DNA of 64,000 bases from Allium sativum (GCA_030737875.1 CM060911.1:53773501-53837500), one strand, 5' to 3'. Counted from the stretch's first letter, positions 9,963 to 23,592 are shown. A program made the numbers and translations. The notes: generated from the letters alone by a model not told the origin.

Positions 9963-12900
9963 TGTAACAACCCAAATTTCAGTGGGTCCAAATTTTTCGC
10001 CAAATGATAAAATCTCAGTCCACTAAAATTCGAGTTGAGTTGTCTTGTATCCTGTAGAAAGGAAAAGATAAATATATTAGAGCTCATAATAAAATAACTC
10101 ATAGCAGAACGGAATAAAATATAATAGTAAGAAAATAATCACCATAATAATGACACTGAATAACAAGTGTCTCTAAGCTGTAAAGTCCCTACCACCTATC
10201 TAACCTGCGAATTTGTTATAATGAGGGAAGCAAAACAAAAGTTACGGTGCATGGAAAAATTATACTTTTCAAAGATAACATTGCACATATTTTTCTATCA
10301 TTGATTCACTTATATTAGGCTATTAGGGTTTATAACACTCTCGCATCTGCGCATACATTGTATTGATCTACTCCTCGGTAAATCAAACCTAATAATCCAT
10401 ATATATGTAGTTATATGCCCAATATATCTAGGTACTACCTATAGTACCCTTCTCGAAAGGTCTCCATCGTTATGCTACAAAAGCGTAACTAGATCTCCAT
10501 CTTGCAACGGAAGCATACTAGGTCTCTATCGCCACGCTATGAAAGCGTACTACCCACTATTTGAGCTCCACTATTAGGATAAACTCTTGCACAAAGGTAA
10601 TACTCAAATACCTAAGATGCTCCACCCAATGCATACATCGATTCCTACTTGTGATCGTATTGTCTACTATTTTAGCTCCAGTGTTTGCCTAATAAACAAC
10701 CTAAACATTCAATTGGCGTTGTCCCTCGTCCAATATATCGATAGTGAAAGACCACTGGCCTGATGGTTTAGCAACAGACTTTCCCATACATGCTCTAACT
10801 GACGATGATAGTTATCAGACGATTTATTATCCATATCGAGTCCTAACCACAAAGCCTATTTTGGAGCAGAGGAAACCGCCGAATCAAAAAAATCATCCCT
10901 TCAATCTTTTGGCTGTGTTTAATATAAATGCAACCAAGACATATTCTATGGGTGGAAACATACAGACCCATCTTGGGTTAGCTAGCCATGGGCATCCCCT
11001 AAAGTGCCATCTTAGATTATCCTTACGTCTCTTAGAAGTCTCAAACTTCCTTCCTCTGCGGCTCAACTGGCCACAGGCTTCCCCAGAGGTCGTTCTCCAA
11101 TCCAGTCGAACATGTTATCCACCATGTCTCTGGACACCTAAAATGATATGCCCTATTGGATTCTTCATTCAAGATTCTTTTGGATTAGTCCAAACGCATC
11201 TCGCTATTTCATTAGAACCTACATGTAATCTTATGTTATACGTTTATCTCACTTTTCTTTTCATTAACTGATATTATTGTTCAATTCGTTTAATTTGAAC
11301 TTTTGTTACTTGTTTGTCAACTTTGTTGTCCATTATAAAACCATCGAATAACCATAAAATGCATAATCATAAGGACACCGTAGAACTACTGTTATTAAAC
11401 TTAATTCATAAATTTTATTTTTATTCATAATAAACCATTCTTATTTCATTTCACTTTTAATTATAACTTTCTTGTTATAGTCTTACTTTTACCATAGAAT
11501 CATAGCCATAGAATCATGATTTTTAAACTTAATTTATAATATTTTTTTGTAATAAGCCTTTATTTCATTTCTAATTATAACCTTCATGTTATAATCTTGC
11601 TTACCTATATATTAAAACTGTCTATTATCATTCATTTTTGTGTCTACATAATTATCATAATATTCTTGTCAACATGTTCAATTTGTCATTTTTATGATCT
11701 ATTTATGTTTGACAAATTATATTCATACACCTGTAATTCTTTAACATACACCACTGTTTTTATATGAAAAATTATGTCTATGCTATCCTTGCCTTTAATT
11801 ACATTTTCAGTCCTTTTCTTATAATGCATCTAACTAAAAATTTAAAATAAAAAATATTTAATCAAATCTATAGAATTTTATAAAGTTAATAAACCTAAAT
11901 ATCAATTAAGACAACTTTTACAACTAAATATTCTAATTCCAATATGTTCAATCATCCAAAATTAGAGCCGTTTTTAAAAATAAAGGCAATCGAATAATTT
12001 ATTATGTTAGTGTAAGAAATTAAAGTTTGTTTTTGAATTTTGGGTAAATTTAAAGCAAACAATTCAAAGTTTTGTGTAACTTAGTTTTAAGGTTAAAGAG
12101 CAAAGACGACGAAAATATAAAAGGATAATTTTTGGAAAGGCACGGCGTAAGAAAAGAAATATTTGGTATATGCTATTTTATTTCAGATCACGGTGTATGT
12201 TAGGAAATTATGGGTGTATGAATAGAATTAGCCTTTATGTTTTTGTACAATTACCATAGTAGGTTACATTCCTTCCTAGCTATTAAATTTTTAACTTGAT
12301 TTCTTACTTCATTTATTTACATAACATTTTTTTTAGTTATGTTACCCTATTTCTTACAGTTTTTGTAAATTTATTCTTTAGGAAGTTAAGCAAGTTTCTA
12401 TTTGATTGGTTATTTAAAATTACACAAGAATTTATTTTTATAGTGTAAGGTAATTGCATCAATAGAAATCCATAATTGCAAGACATTCTTTTCAATTATT
12501 TTTAGGCTATTGGACAGAGAACAATATGACTATGTCCCTATTTCGCACTAATCCACGGTTTATTTCTTTTTATACTTGAAATTATGTTATCCATTTGTCT
12601 TACAAACCAAACAATGAAATAAATCCCCTTTTCATAACCAATCAATCTAGGCTATTTATAATTTTCAATTTTAGTCAGTATACATTAATTCTTGTTCTCA
12701 ATTTATATCCCTAATTTTGCATAAGTATAGTAAATCTAGTCACAATTGTACGTATACCCTTTTTCCTTTAATCTCATCAATTTCCATTTTAATTCCAATT
12801 CTAAATCTGAATGATGATTTTAACAGATAAATGTGGGAATCTTCAGATTTAGCATTTAACTACGAATTTACCGTACGTAATATTAATTATGTCATGCCGA

Positions 12901-14167
12901 GCTGTGTCATAGTTATTTGGCAAGTTTTATCAAGTTTGTGCCTATTTTCAATCCAAATTATTTTTTATTACAGTTCTTTGCATTGCATGTTCATTTAGCC
13001 CCAAAATCTCTTTTTTCATAATTTTGATTGAATAATATTTTTCCTACTCATGCAAAATAAAAAGAATTATAATCAATCACATAAAATTAGGTGCACATAT
13101 CTGTCATATACATATGTCAATATTGCAAATCTAGGCATATTTTGGGCATAGCAAAAAATTAACATAAAAATGTAAAATTAGATGTAGAAAGTGGGAAAGA
13201 GGACTGAGAAAATATCTTATTAATTTAACAGAAATCAAACGATGATAAATACCGCTATTAAAAATAATAATTTAAATCCGCCCACTCGGGATTTGCACTC
13301 TAAGTTCTAGATCTGATTTGGATTTAGATTTAGATTTGTTATCCGTGGTCTTTCCTATTTGAATTGACAAACTATATTTTTCATGGATTTACAAAACTAA
13401 ATTCAAGAATCATGAAAGAAACTATTTAAATTCAGATCCAACAAACTTACCTCACACAGATATAGAATTTGGAGATTTGAACCGTAAATCTACAACATCT
13501 GCCTTCAAATCTTGCATCAAGAATTCTGAATCTAATATTTTCTATTTCTAAAGAATTGGAGGAGAAAAGAATGGCAAGGCCTCCGCATCCACTCAAAAAA
13601 ATGAGCTTAACGGCTAGTCCTGTAAGTTTATTCATAGATATCCAAACCAGCGGTGTCAGCCCGATTCAGAATTATAAAATCCAGACTGTCAAAACAAAGC
13701 AGAACACATTCTTAATACACGACAAGGGTCGACCCAAACGTATCCTAACATGTTTCGTCCCCTTGTTTTTGGTGCGTGTTTAATTCTTTCGAACATTGTT
13801 TTTTAATGTTATTCTTGTTTCCTATTTTATTTCATTTTCTTTTGTTTTTAACACACGCCTAATTTCAAATTTAGATGCATACTGTTTTGGAATTAATATG
13901 CACATATATTTTTGAAATAGATATATTTACGCACATTTACACTTATAAATAGTTTTCTAACACGGACCTTCGAATGTTAATAGCTTTTCCTTGTAAACTC
14001 CATTTAGAATACATATTATATATGTAAATTAATCAGAAAATCGCTATAGACGAAATGGTAACAGTTTGAAGCTAACTTCTGATAATCTCAAAATGTCTAT
14101 TCTCCATTATTAGTTATTTCTGTAATTATTTTGATCATTTTTTTAATTAAAAATGTAGGGTACTACA
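9963..14167 (-). mobile_element. 3' LTR of the LARD-type element
   Basis: This is uninterrupted at 4,205 bp. It aligns along its length with the right LTR once that copy's insertions are removed. Compare 10744-11260 with about 32990-33500, 11270-12680 with 39231-40130, and 12690-14167 with 41493-42961. It contains a short tandem repeat at 10458-10560. The TATA position of the sister LTR (42431) corresponds to 13626-13634 here, where the box is mutated. Open frames in it are not conserved between the two copies. Confidence 0.85.
10458..10560. repeat. Short tandem repeat in LARD LTR, unit about 35-40 bp
   Basis: Successive units carry 'tctccatcg', 'acgctacaaaagcgtact' or variants, about three copies. 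The equivalent array in the other LTR is at about 32560-32665, where units read 'ccgtcacgatatgaaagcatact', 'catcgtcacgctacgg' and 'catcgccaggctac'. The repeat predates the element's insertion. Confidence 0.6.
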
Positions 14168-15426
14168 TTCTCTGACCCGTCAAGAAATTTCGTCCCCGAA
14201 ATTTGGTAAGGGTATAATTATGTAATTCCTTGCATAATTCACAAATATCATGTGTACATCGAATCTTGCAACAATCTGTGTACTTGTGCAGAATGTAATA
14301 CATCATAAAATTCCTATATGAAATAAACTTCTAAGCGGTACCTCCTACATTGATGCTCTTTCCTTTCAAAAATATTTTGAAAACATGATGCACACAACCT
14401 AAAAATACTAAAATTTTCTACACGAATGCAGTGATTTAAAAATATCATTTCATCCAATTTCTCTCACATCCTTACTGAATAGGAGCATAGTTCATCCAAT
14501 TTTTGCATCCAGGCCATAGCAATTAACGTTAAATTTGTGAATTTCAGAAGAAAAAAATTTTAATTTTTCAAAATTCGATTTCCTACATTGGTAAAAGGTA
14601 GGAAATGAAGAATTCTATATTTTCCGCTTCACTTTTACGCAGCTTTTCCCCCATACTTAGAACTTTCCCAGCGCTCTCTCTAAAATTTCTATTTTTATTT
14701 CCAAGCATGTTTCACATAAGAAGTATTTCTTTTTCAATTCTCCTAACTTATTTAGGAAGGAATCATTTTCTCTTGTTGTTCTCATTTATTGCAATTATTG
14801 TCTTGCTTGTTCTCTGTAAATTTTGTTTGTTTTTCTTTTAGCTATTCATCCTTCTACTTCTATTCTTATTTTATTAACAATACCCTATGTCTTTATTCTT
14901 TTCTAGTGATCATCACAAATACATAGAAAAAGAATATCACACTAAACTATTCTATTTTTCAACTAAAAGAAAGCATGCTCTACTATAGTCACTACTACGT
15001 AAAAGATTCAACGGCTAAATGTGGCTATCCACTAGGACTAAGAGGCCTAGGTACATGTATCTTTGACGTAAAAAAGTCATAATTACTGAATCTAGACAAC
15101 CATGGTGCTCTTCATTTCCATCTAACACTCTCTGCAAACGCATACCGCGTACTCCTTGTTTTCAATTCACCATAAAGTGAGAAAACAAGTTGAACTTTCT
15201 TCTTCCTCAAGTAGTTCTTAAAAAAGATTTTCATTAACTACAAACTACGACATAAATTTTCTTATAAAAATCCCAAACCTTCTCTTCCCATTACATTTCC
15301 TCTTTACTGCGATTATATATGTTCTAAGTCTTTTCATGAAGATTTAATTCTTTACCATTATATCACTGAATTGCATGGGAACTTAATTATCATTAGAATT
15401 AACCAACCTTTATTACTTAACTTGTA
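14168..15426 (-). mobile_element. LARD internal region, 3' part
   Basis: On the minus strand this ends with AATTTCGGGGACGAAATTTC (14190-14209) and a purine-rich stretch before the LTR at 14167, the usual gypsy polypurine environment. It is AT-rich and has no gag or pol similarity. The 78-codon frame at 14605-14841 is a low-complexity Ser/Leu/Phe string on the opposite strand and is not considered real. Confidence 0.7.
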
Positions 15427-15909
15427 CACTACTACAAAAGCGGTCATATTCGACACTAATTTGTGTGCGTTGCATGAAAAGTGTGGCAAAAGCTATAATT
15501 TCTTTGATCTTCTGCAATAATATTCATATGTTGTTGCATTATACGTGAATGGACTGTTTTGGTCGGAATTCTAGTGTTTTGACGTACAACACTAGTTAAA
15601 ACCGTAGCATTACGTATATACAATCCATCTCAGCAATCAGCGTTATCAACATATAAAAACACCAAGCATAGATGCAAGATTAATGCAACAGTTCAAACCA
15701 TTTATAGTTTTGATGATTCTAAACGTTAGCCATCATCCAATCATTGACAGCCACGTCATTGCATTCTTTTGACGAAATTTTGGTGCGATCTTATCCCTTC
15801 ACAAAATAATGTAAAAACAATTTGGTCACAAATCGTTCTTCTTCTCTATCATCTAATTGTTTTTCCCCTTTTTACTATTGACAAAAATTTAAACCTAAAT
15901 TCACGTCAG

Positions 15910-16018
15910 TATCGCTCCTTTCCTCGACAGCAAATTTTATTCCGAAAAGGTTGAAGCTTTGAAACGCTGTCTAGCTTTGATTGCTCAGGGTGTTGACATC
16001 GCTAGTATTTTCCCTCAG
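15910..16018 (+). pseudogene. Captured exon fragment of AP-3 complex subunit beta
   Basis: Bounded by a splice acceptor (..CACGTCAG, AG at 15908-15909) and a donor (CAG|GT at 16018-16020). The exon reads one frame without stops and encodes SIAPFLDSKFYSEKVEALK, then LALIAQGVDIASIFPQ. In the family, AP-3 beta-adaptin has near its N-terminus a conserved block of the type 'SEKxEALKRLLALIAQGxDVSxFFPQVV', so the match is specific. AP-3 beta is the large subunit of the adaptor complex for vesicle traffic to the vacuole. Only about 36 of more than 1,000 codons are here and no neighbouring exon was found. This is a transduplicated gene fragment carried by the CACTA element, not a working gene. Confidence 0.75.
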
Positions 16019-16289
16019 GTTCAATTTGTATAACACTGTGAACTAGTTGCACTTATTATAGATTGGATTATGAGTAATTAGTAATTAGTTTATTTGTTAC
16101 ATTTTGGAAAACTCATTCGCTTGTGAGTAATTAGTTGCTTGGACATCCCAAACATAAAACCTGTTCTCTTATGAGTGATTAGTCGGTGAAAGATTAGAAT
16201 ATGAGTAATTAGTTGCGCTTTGACCATTGATTTGGGACTTGGGATTATGCTGAGGTTTATTCGAAAATTATACCCAGTAAGAAAAAAGG

Positions 16290-16360
16290 AGATGGCGCCA
16301 GTGGGTTTGCCACCAGAATTTAGGTTTCACCTAACTGAGTGGTACCTTTTTGGGCCATGA
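16290..16360 (+). other. Short exon-like open stretch, unidentified
   Basis: From an ATG near 16292 the frame reads MAPVGLPPEFRFHLTEWYLF and stops shortly after. Composition looks protein-like, unlike the AT-rich surroundings, and it lies 270 bases after the AP-3 beta exon. It could be another captured host fragment, but I do not recognise the protein. Confidence 0.25.
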
Positions 16361-16499
16361 GAATCGGGCTATAGGCATGAAAAAGACATTGGTTTATTAT
16401 AGAGGTCGAGCTAGTTAAGGAATGGGGACTTTACCATTGAAATTGATTTGCACTTTACGTTCATTTACATTAACATATAATTGTATGCTTGAGGTTTTG

Positions 16500-17290
16500 T
16501 GATACCAATACATGTGTAGCACTGCAGTGTGTTTGCACTGGGGTGTGCTTGAGGCTACAATTTCCCGATCCGGACGAGTCGTTCACCCGTATCTAACATG
16601 CACAGGTATTTTCCATTTGATTTTGGAAACTACCAATTTCAATGTTTCGATTTTGGGAATTTATGCCCAGTTTTGCATCCATATTATGCCTTCTTACGTA
16701 TCATAAAGCAGTCATACAAAAAAGTGTCATAAGGCAGCATCAGTTCATACCATACATATCCAAAAAATAACCTACAATTGTATGCTTGAGATTTTGTGAT
16801 ACAAACACATGTGTAGCACTGCGATGTGTTTGTACCATAAAGTTCATACAAATACATGTATAGCACTGCGGTGTATTTGCATTATGGTGTGTTTGCACTG
16901 TGGTATGTTTGCACTGTAGTGTGTATGCACTGCGGTTTGTTTGCACTGCGGTGTGTATGCACTACGGTGTGTTTGCACTGAGGTTTTGTGATACAAATAC
17001 CCGTATCTAACACGCACGCACAAGTATCGTTAGGCAGCATCAGCCCATACAATACACATCAGTTCATACCATACACACACAAGTATGCACGCACGCACAA
17101 GTATCATAAGGCAGCATCAGACCATACAATACAAATCAGTTCATACCATACATGCACAAGTATCATAAGGCAGCATCGATCACTTCATACCATACACATC
17201 CAAAAAATGACATACACATCCACATCCAAAAGTATCACAAAGTTAACTTAATACATACACGTCCAAAAAATGACATTATAGTAGCATCAG
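16500..17290. repeat. Minisatellite region in CACTA 5' half
   Basis: There are two interleaved arrays. At about 16505-16985, repeats of 'tttgcactgcggtgtg'-like words occur, including 'acatgtgtagcactgcgg'. At about 16990-17290, units of 'cataaggcagcatcag' and 'ttcataccatacacatcc' repeat at irregular spacing of 50-70 bases. The long frames read through them are repeat artefacts. CACTA elements often carry such arrays near their ends. Confidence 0.7.
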
Positions 17291-17553
17291 TTCATATTAG
17301 ATTAGAGCTTTGCGAGGCTGTGGAACTTCCAACTGATTCGTTAGAGTTTTGCGGCTGTGGGTGAGTCAGTTCGAAGTGAGCAGCCGCATGTGATGGACCC
17401 GCAGCATGTGATGGATCCGCAGCATCAGGACAAGGGCTGAAGTAGTTTGGCCAGTCAAATTCCTGATCAACTTCTATATCTACCCACTGATCATTCCTCT
17501 AGTTCATTGGGGCTTATCAACATGTAGGTCATGGGTGGCTTCAGGAAATAAGC

Positions 17554-18216
17554 TTAGCAAGGGGGTAGCACAACAGCTTCTTGTATCATTGCATCAAATC
17601 TTTCATCTGAATCCATTTCCCATTCCACTCCGTAATGTTGCAAACATGGAACCACCTGTTCCTCCCTATTGCTCACAAAAATAAGTTCAGGCCTTGTTCT
17701 AGGATGAGCATGGTTACAGCGCTGAACCTTAATGAGGTAAACCTTGTTATTGAATTGAGCAGCAAAAGTATTGATATTGCTAATGCCTTCATAAAGTTGC
17801 ATTTTCAAGTAGAAAGATGTATGGTCATACTGAGACCAGTTGCAGTCGTCAATTGTAAGCACACGTCCCATTGGCTTCATTATTTCTTCAACAGCAGGAA
17901 CATTACTCTTTAGGAACTTGGGAAAGCCATCAACTTTAGCCCATGATTCCACTTCTAACGCTGGTTCAGGCTCAAATTCTTCATCAGACCATGCTTGTAG
18001 GTAAATAGCACCACCAGATTTTGTAAAAACTTTCAACATTAGCGCATGATCATGCTTATTGTACGATGGGCATGATACTAGAAAAGAGTTATTTGGTATT
18101 ACCCGTACAGGCCATGAATTATGATTGAGAGTCACCTTAAGAACGCCATGCACAACTTCTAAATTCCAATGTCCCTTAAAAACAGTGGCAGTGATGTATA
18201 GAGACGAGTCCTCCAT
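17554..18216 (-). CDS. Unidentified 220-aa protein inside the CACTA element
   Basis: This is one uninterrupted frame of 220 codons from ATG (18214-18216) to the stop at 17554-17556, in a region where other frames rarely exceed 90. The protein begins MEDSSLYITATVFKGHW and contains 'SWAKVDGFPKFLK' near residue 90, then 'MKPMGRVLTIDDCNW' and an acidic segment 'SDEEFEPEPALEVE'. The W-x-K-V-x-G-F-P pattern followed about 25 residues later by G-x-V-x-x-x-D loosely recalls the DUF4283-type domain of plant retroelement and nucleic-acid-binding proteins. That is only a suggestion. There is no signal peptide or membrane segment. It has no similarity I can see to CACTA transposases (TNPA, TNPD). It could be an element-encoded accessory protein or a captured host gene piece. 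The Helitron insertion lies 206 bases upstream. Confidence 0.5.
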   Translation of the reverse strand: MEDSSLYITATVFKGHWNLEVVHGVLKVTLNHNSWPVRVIPNNSFLVSCPSYNKHDHALMLKVFTKSGGAIYLQAWSDEEFEPEPALEVESWAKVDGFPKFLKSNVPAVEEIMKPMGRVLTIDDCNWSQYDHTSFYLKMQLYEGISNINTFAAQFNNKVYLIKVQRCNHAHPRTRPELIFVSNREEQVVPCLQHYGVEWEMDSDERFDAMIQEAVVLPPC

Positions 18217-20973
18217 TGATTTTTTTTTTGTTTTAAACTTTCTAAGATTGGGGTTTAGGGGATATGGAGACGATGATGTTCTGAAGCTTGAAAGGATGTG
18301 CGAGGGACCCGATGGATGGTGTCAGGTAAATATGTGAACTGGAAATGCTTGCACAGAAGACGAAGCATACTCAATTCTGAGGTGGCACGAGTGACCAATG
18401 GTGAATGGTCAACTGTTATAATCTATACTATACTATTAAAGCTGAGTAAGAAATGCTCTTCTCTCAAGCCTCCTCCCATCTGTTAAATAAGGTTGCGCCA
18501 CGTGTACGCTGTCACTCAACCGTCCCTGTATAAACATTGCATTTATCCTCCATCCGATTTACTTCTACACAACCCTAATTTAACGTTGGGGCCAAACCCA
18601 AATTGAAATGCAGTGCTCATGGCAAACTCGGCGATTATCTTCTCCAAATTAATCTGTAGTGCCCATATCTCAGAGATGATCGTAGTGATTAAGCTTCTTC
18701 GATTGTTGTTCCCGCCGCTCTTTTCGCATGCTTTCTGGCCTTCCCCAGATGGATTCCGATAAATAGCTGCCTGTTTTGCTTATTGATGCCTGGTGCTTTT
18801 TCAATTTTTTTCTTCCCGAATACCTAGCATATTCAAGGTAAAATCCCTAATTTCTGTTGAGGAATCAATTCTACTGCAAGTAGCTTCAATTTTTTTAGGA
18901 TCTAGGCCATAAAAGGTTGCATCTACACTGTAGAATATATAATTGCAACTTCGAAATTACTGGTTTGTTCCATTTTTCTCTCTCCCTATTTCCAATTCTA
19001 AAATTACCAGCTATTTGGAACAACATTGAAATTTTAACTTAAATGATCAACGAATTATAAAAAATATGTCTAATCTTTTGAAATAAGATATGTGTACGTA
19101 TATTACAAGTTTCGGAAAATTTTATTGTAGTACACATATGACTTGGACGAGTGCAAGTGTCCAGATTTTTAGGTCACATTTACTATTTTTATTTAAAAAT
19201 TTGTGTTTATCACAGGTTAATTTGTTACTTTTACGCATATCTACTAATAATTCTCAATATACATCTTTTATATGATTAGGAAACCTGAAACATTTGAATA
19301 CAAATTTCTATTGATTATTGTATGTGATTATACAATTTACAAATGTGTTTGTTTTATCGACATTTTGCTATGTTTTTTGTTTAATTAGAAATTTCATTCG
19401 GTTAAGCATTTATGCTTGATGCTTCTCTTTTAACTATACATTTTGGTATTTGAGCGTACCTAGTGATTCAGTTGGATCATTTGTCCTTGACATTAGCATT
19501 TTCCGTTCTTTTATTTGTCAGTTAATAGTTCCACCTCATATATAATATAGTGCCTTGTCGTCTATAATGTTATCGAGTGATATCTAATAGTCTATTACTA
19601 GCAAGTTATTAAAAAATATTATGGATATATTAAATTTTTGTTATTAAAAAATTCTTTGATAAGTCAATGAAAGACATTACATTTTTTTTATTTGCGTTAG
19701 AGTTTCAGTAACTATATACTTTTTTGCTTTTCCTTATGACCTACATTGGTTTGGAAATGTTAAACTAATAGAATAATAGTGGAAATTGCTTTTGTTCGAT
19801 CATAATTATTCTACTAAAGAAAGTTTTAAAATAGTTATTTGTATGCTTACTCATATTTCTTCTACCATACATGTCTATAAATGTCATATTAAAATCTCTG
19901 GCTTCTAAATAGACTTTGAGGTTGGAATCACATTAGCTTTCACCAAAAGAATTACAACTGACATACAAATTTTCATGTGAATAACTTATCATATTGGCTA
20001 ACTAAACTAGACAAGACTTGGATCATTTGAGGTATAATCAACATCAAGCTGTAACAGTATGTGATGCAAGCTCTAGCAGCACCTGTATGGTTTTCTTATA
20101 TATGATTTATAAAAACATGAAAAACATACCAAAATTTCAAGGGTCATATGCAAACTTGGAGAACAAACATTTATATTTTTTTTTTCCACTGAATTACTAA
20201 CCCTGGGTGGTATTGAGCAAGGGTGGCGCTAGACTTTCATGTTTGCATTGCTTGCCAAAAGTAAATTTTGGATAATGAGCGTTACGACGTGAGTTTTGCA
20301 TGTGATCATGACACATGTTTTGCATGTGAATTATAATTTTAAGAACCGTATATGTTTAACGTATTCAAGAGAAAATGAATTCCATGAACATTTAGTTATA
20401 TCTTTGCGTTGAAATCATGTTTAATTATGTCGAATTTTTATCTCTATGTTGCAATATGTAATTTTATTGTGTTTTTTGCTGCTCTTAATTAACAAAGAAC
20501 GATGATGTAGATAATGTTTATTTGTCAGATCATATTTTAACATAATATTAAGATTTGTTAATATTTATAGAAATAACATTTGAATTGTAAAAAGGTTTGA
20601 TTATTCGATTCTATTTTTAAGTGGTACATAAAGATATGTAATGGTATTTTTGGAACTTCGTGGTCATAACAAAAAATTATGTTTCTACGTCTACTATTAA
20701 TAAAGATTCGACAATAAATATAGGCTGAGAAATGGTTCTTCCTTTCAACCTCGGGAATTCACCAAAGGCTTCTGTAGTTGAATTACAACTATAGAGTAGA
20801 AACTTAGGTTCTAATCAGCATAATTTCCTAAGAGGCTGAGCAACAATCAGGTACCTATCAAATGAAATGGGCTATATAGTGATGGACTATGGATTTTGAT
20901 GGAAGATAACTTAGTGGTAGAGTGTAGACTAATTCAGTAGGTACGTATTATGTCTGATGAGTGGTTATTGCAG

Positions 20974-21137
20974 GTCATGCCAGAGATTGAGGTTGGAAAC
21001 ACAGAGGCACATTAGGTCTTAATAGAGATGTGGAAATTGGCATATTTGAGTGGAGCTGCTATAATGTTAGCATATCTGATTCAGCCGCAGAAGCTTGGGC
21101 ACATTCAGAGATTCAAATTCAACAGATTTCAATAAAG
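20974..21137 (+). pseudogene. Exon-like fragment in Helitron, decayed
   Basis: A pyrimidine-rich acceptor ending TTGCAG precedes this segment and AAAG|GTAATT follows it. It is less AT-rich than its flanks and includes a readable stretch (RDVEIGIFEWS, then SDSAAEAWAHSEIQ). Every frame is closed somewhere in the segment. It is probably a captured host exon with mutations; the gene is not recognised. Confidence 0.3.
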
Positions 21138-22004
21138 GTAATTAAACAAATGTTTTCCACTAAATAAATTTGCACCAAAAAATTGAAAATAATGTGAGAA
21201 TGGATGAGTATTAGAATATTGTTTCTATAGAAAACTAAAATTATTTTGACTGCTTTTCATTGTCAAATGGATATCTATTAGAATATTACTCCTAAAGAAA
21301 TTCGTTATTCTGAATGAATATTTTGTTAGAATATTTAAAATAAAGAAATTTTCAACAGTTCACTGATAAGGAAAATATTGAATGAATATATGAAAATATT
21401 CCTATCAAAATGGATTTGAATGAATATGAAAACATTGGCAAAATGTTAGAACTAATAGTTTGCATGATAAAGTTCGAAATTGTTTCTTTCAGTGACGAAG
21501 ATTGTCCAACAGCCACCACAATCGTTAATATATGTCAAATGTTATCTTCCTATGGTACCAATCATTAATTTTCCTGTTTGGACTTAAAAGTTGATATTTC
21601 TATGGTTTCCCTATTTAGTATTAGGCATGATTGAGCACTATTAGGGCTTAATCGAGCACTAAACTGCCTGTACATCAGGTTGCGCTCCACCATTTTGGGC
21701 TAGGCTTTTTTTTTGGCGAAGACAACAATTTTAGTTCATACCAGCAACGAAGACTACTGTACCTTTTCCTTTTTTGTTGATCAATTTTACTTATCGTTGG
21801 CGGTGCATGTATTCCTACACTGGTATTGTTGTCTTACCTTACCTATGTATTAAATACAAGTGGATTGAACTAATTCTATTTGTCTCTAACCCAGAACAAA
21901 AACTGCTAAAATATTTAATTCCATTTCATGAAAGATGGATACTACTGCTGTACCAGTGCCATGCAAACAAGCACTGAGGCAACCGTTCACATCTGATATT
22001 TGGG

Positions 22005-22011
<7 letters not shown>

Positions 22012-22073
<62 letters not shown>

Positions 22074-22265
22074 CAGGTTCAATGGCACCCCAAATAGTGA
22101 GCACCCCTTTAGCCTACCACTTTTCCACCACATTTCCTCCATCTCTCCTTCCATTCATTCTCTCACCTCCCACTCACTTTCCATTCACTTTTTTTAATAT
22201 AAATGAGTGGCTAAAATTGAGGTGTAAATGGGGGGCTGAAACTCAGGAGGCTCCCTGATCCTATT

Positions 22266-22342
<77 letters not shown>
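22012..22342. repeat. Roughly 190-bp module between TA/GA and TA/TG microsatellites
   Basis: (TA)n at 22014-22051 passes into (GA)n at 22051-22073, and (TA)n at 22268-22310 passes into (TG)n to 22342. The intervening 22076-22266 starts 'ggttcaatggcacccc' and ends 'aggaggctccctgatcc', with a pyrimidine-rich core. It looks like a small mobile or recurrent module inserted in a TA tract rather than part of a gene. Confidence 0.5.
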
Positions 22343-22349
<7 letters not shown>

Positions 22350-22879
22350 TTATTTTGTCAAAGCATTAAATTGCTCATTTAACTTGCATACTCAATTCCT
22401 AATGATACTGCAACTTTTTTTGATTTCATATGCGATCAAACTGGATGTTATCAACGTACACTGATCAGTCAACTCAACTTAATAACTATACAAATTTGGT
22501 TGGCAAATGATGCGTAGATATGGATTTGTTTTTTCACATAACACTATTCCAACATATGGGTGCTAGATAATGAATGCTTTTTCCGTCATCAGATATATGA
22601 ACTGCCATGTCTTTTGCACTGTAAAAGGCCTAGCAATAAAGTACAGCTTCCATATGAGTATTGTTCAAACAAGTAACTTATTTCATTATTTTTGCATGCT
22701 GTTCAAATCACTAACTCATTATTTTGCTTACCATTATTGATTAATGTGTTAAAGTAACTTTTAAGAATAAGATTTTCTTATGTTGAGTTGGGCAGTTATT
22801 TTTTTATGTTGATACACACCATACGTCTTTTTTGGATTAGACTCTCATATCCATAGTTGATAAACAATCTGGTGAAGAA

Positions 22880-22964
22880 GACAGAAAATTACCTGTACTG
22901 CCTTCCTGAAGATTTTCTAAAGATGATGTGGCAGCTAAAGCTCAACAGAGGGAGTATATTAAAG
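22880..22964 (+). pseudogene. Possible exon fragment in Helitron
   Basis: A less AT-rich segment ends at TTAAAG|GTAACT, a good splice donor. One frame reads SKDDVAAKAQQREYIK before the donor and has no stop in that part. The left boundary is unclear and the gene is not recognised. Confidence 0.25.
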
Positions 22965-23592
22965 GTAACTTTGTAATTTAACATGACATTTTTTTTTTGG
23001 CCTAATATGAATTTGATTTGTCTTAATATAATCTACTGTAACTTCAATATTTAAATTTAGCTAATCAATCTATTTCTCTCCTTACTTCAAGTTCTCTTAG
23101 GCATTGAAACACTGTGAGGATGCAATTTTTTTTACTTTGTTTATTTCTTCCGTGGACTAGATAATCATGCAATTTTGCAAAGAAAAGGAAGAAAATTTTC
23201 AATTGGTCACTGCTTTTTTAAGTCAAGTACGATGGTCCATATCAACGTTTCCGTTACCACCAATTTGCTATTGTTCTATCATCTTTGCCTGTAATTTGGT
23301 CATGTTTTTTCATCTTACTATTTTGGTCGTAAAAAAATAAGGCCAACAAAAACCTAGGAATAATCCTAAAAAAAAAATTTTTACGCGGTTTGATAAATTA
23401 ACCTTAGCGCTCTAAAATAAATACTACATCAAATATTTAAGTGATCCCAAAAAAATTATGGTTCATGTTAGATTTACTCATTTTATAGTACTAAACGAAT
23501 ACAGGCTTCCAATATATCAAAAGAGTGAATTGGTTGGTTGAATCATTTGACATAAAAAACAAATTAAAATATTACATGACACTCCTCTTTAG

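Noticed and set aside
10744..11271. A 175-codon open frame on the plus strand of the LARD 3' LTR.
   Set aside because: It runs antisense to the LTR, and the same region in the sister LTR (about 32990-33500) is broken into different frames. The shared peptide words only reflect shared DNA.
16740..17251. His/Thr/Tyr-rich frames on both strands.
   Set aside because: They read through minisatellite units and change with repeat register.
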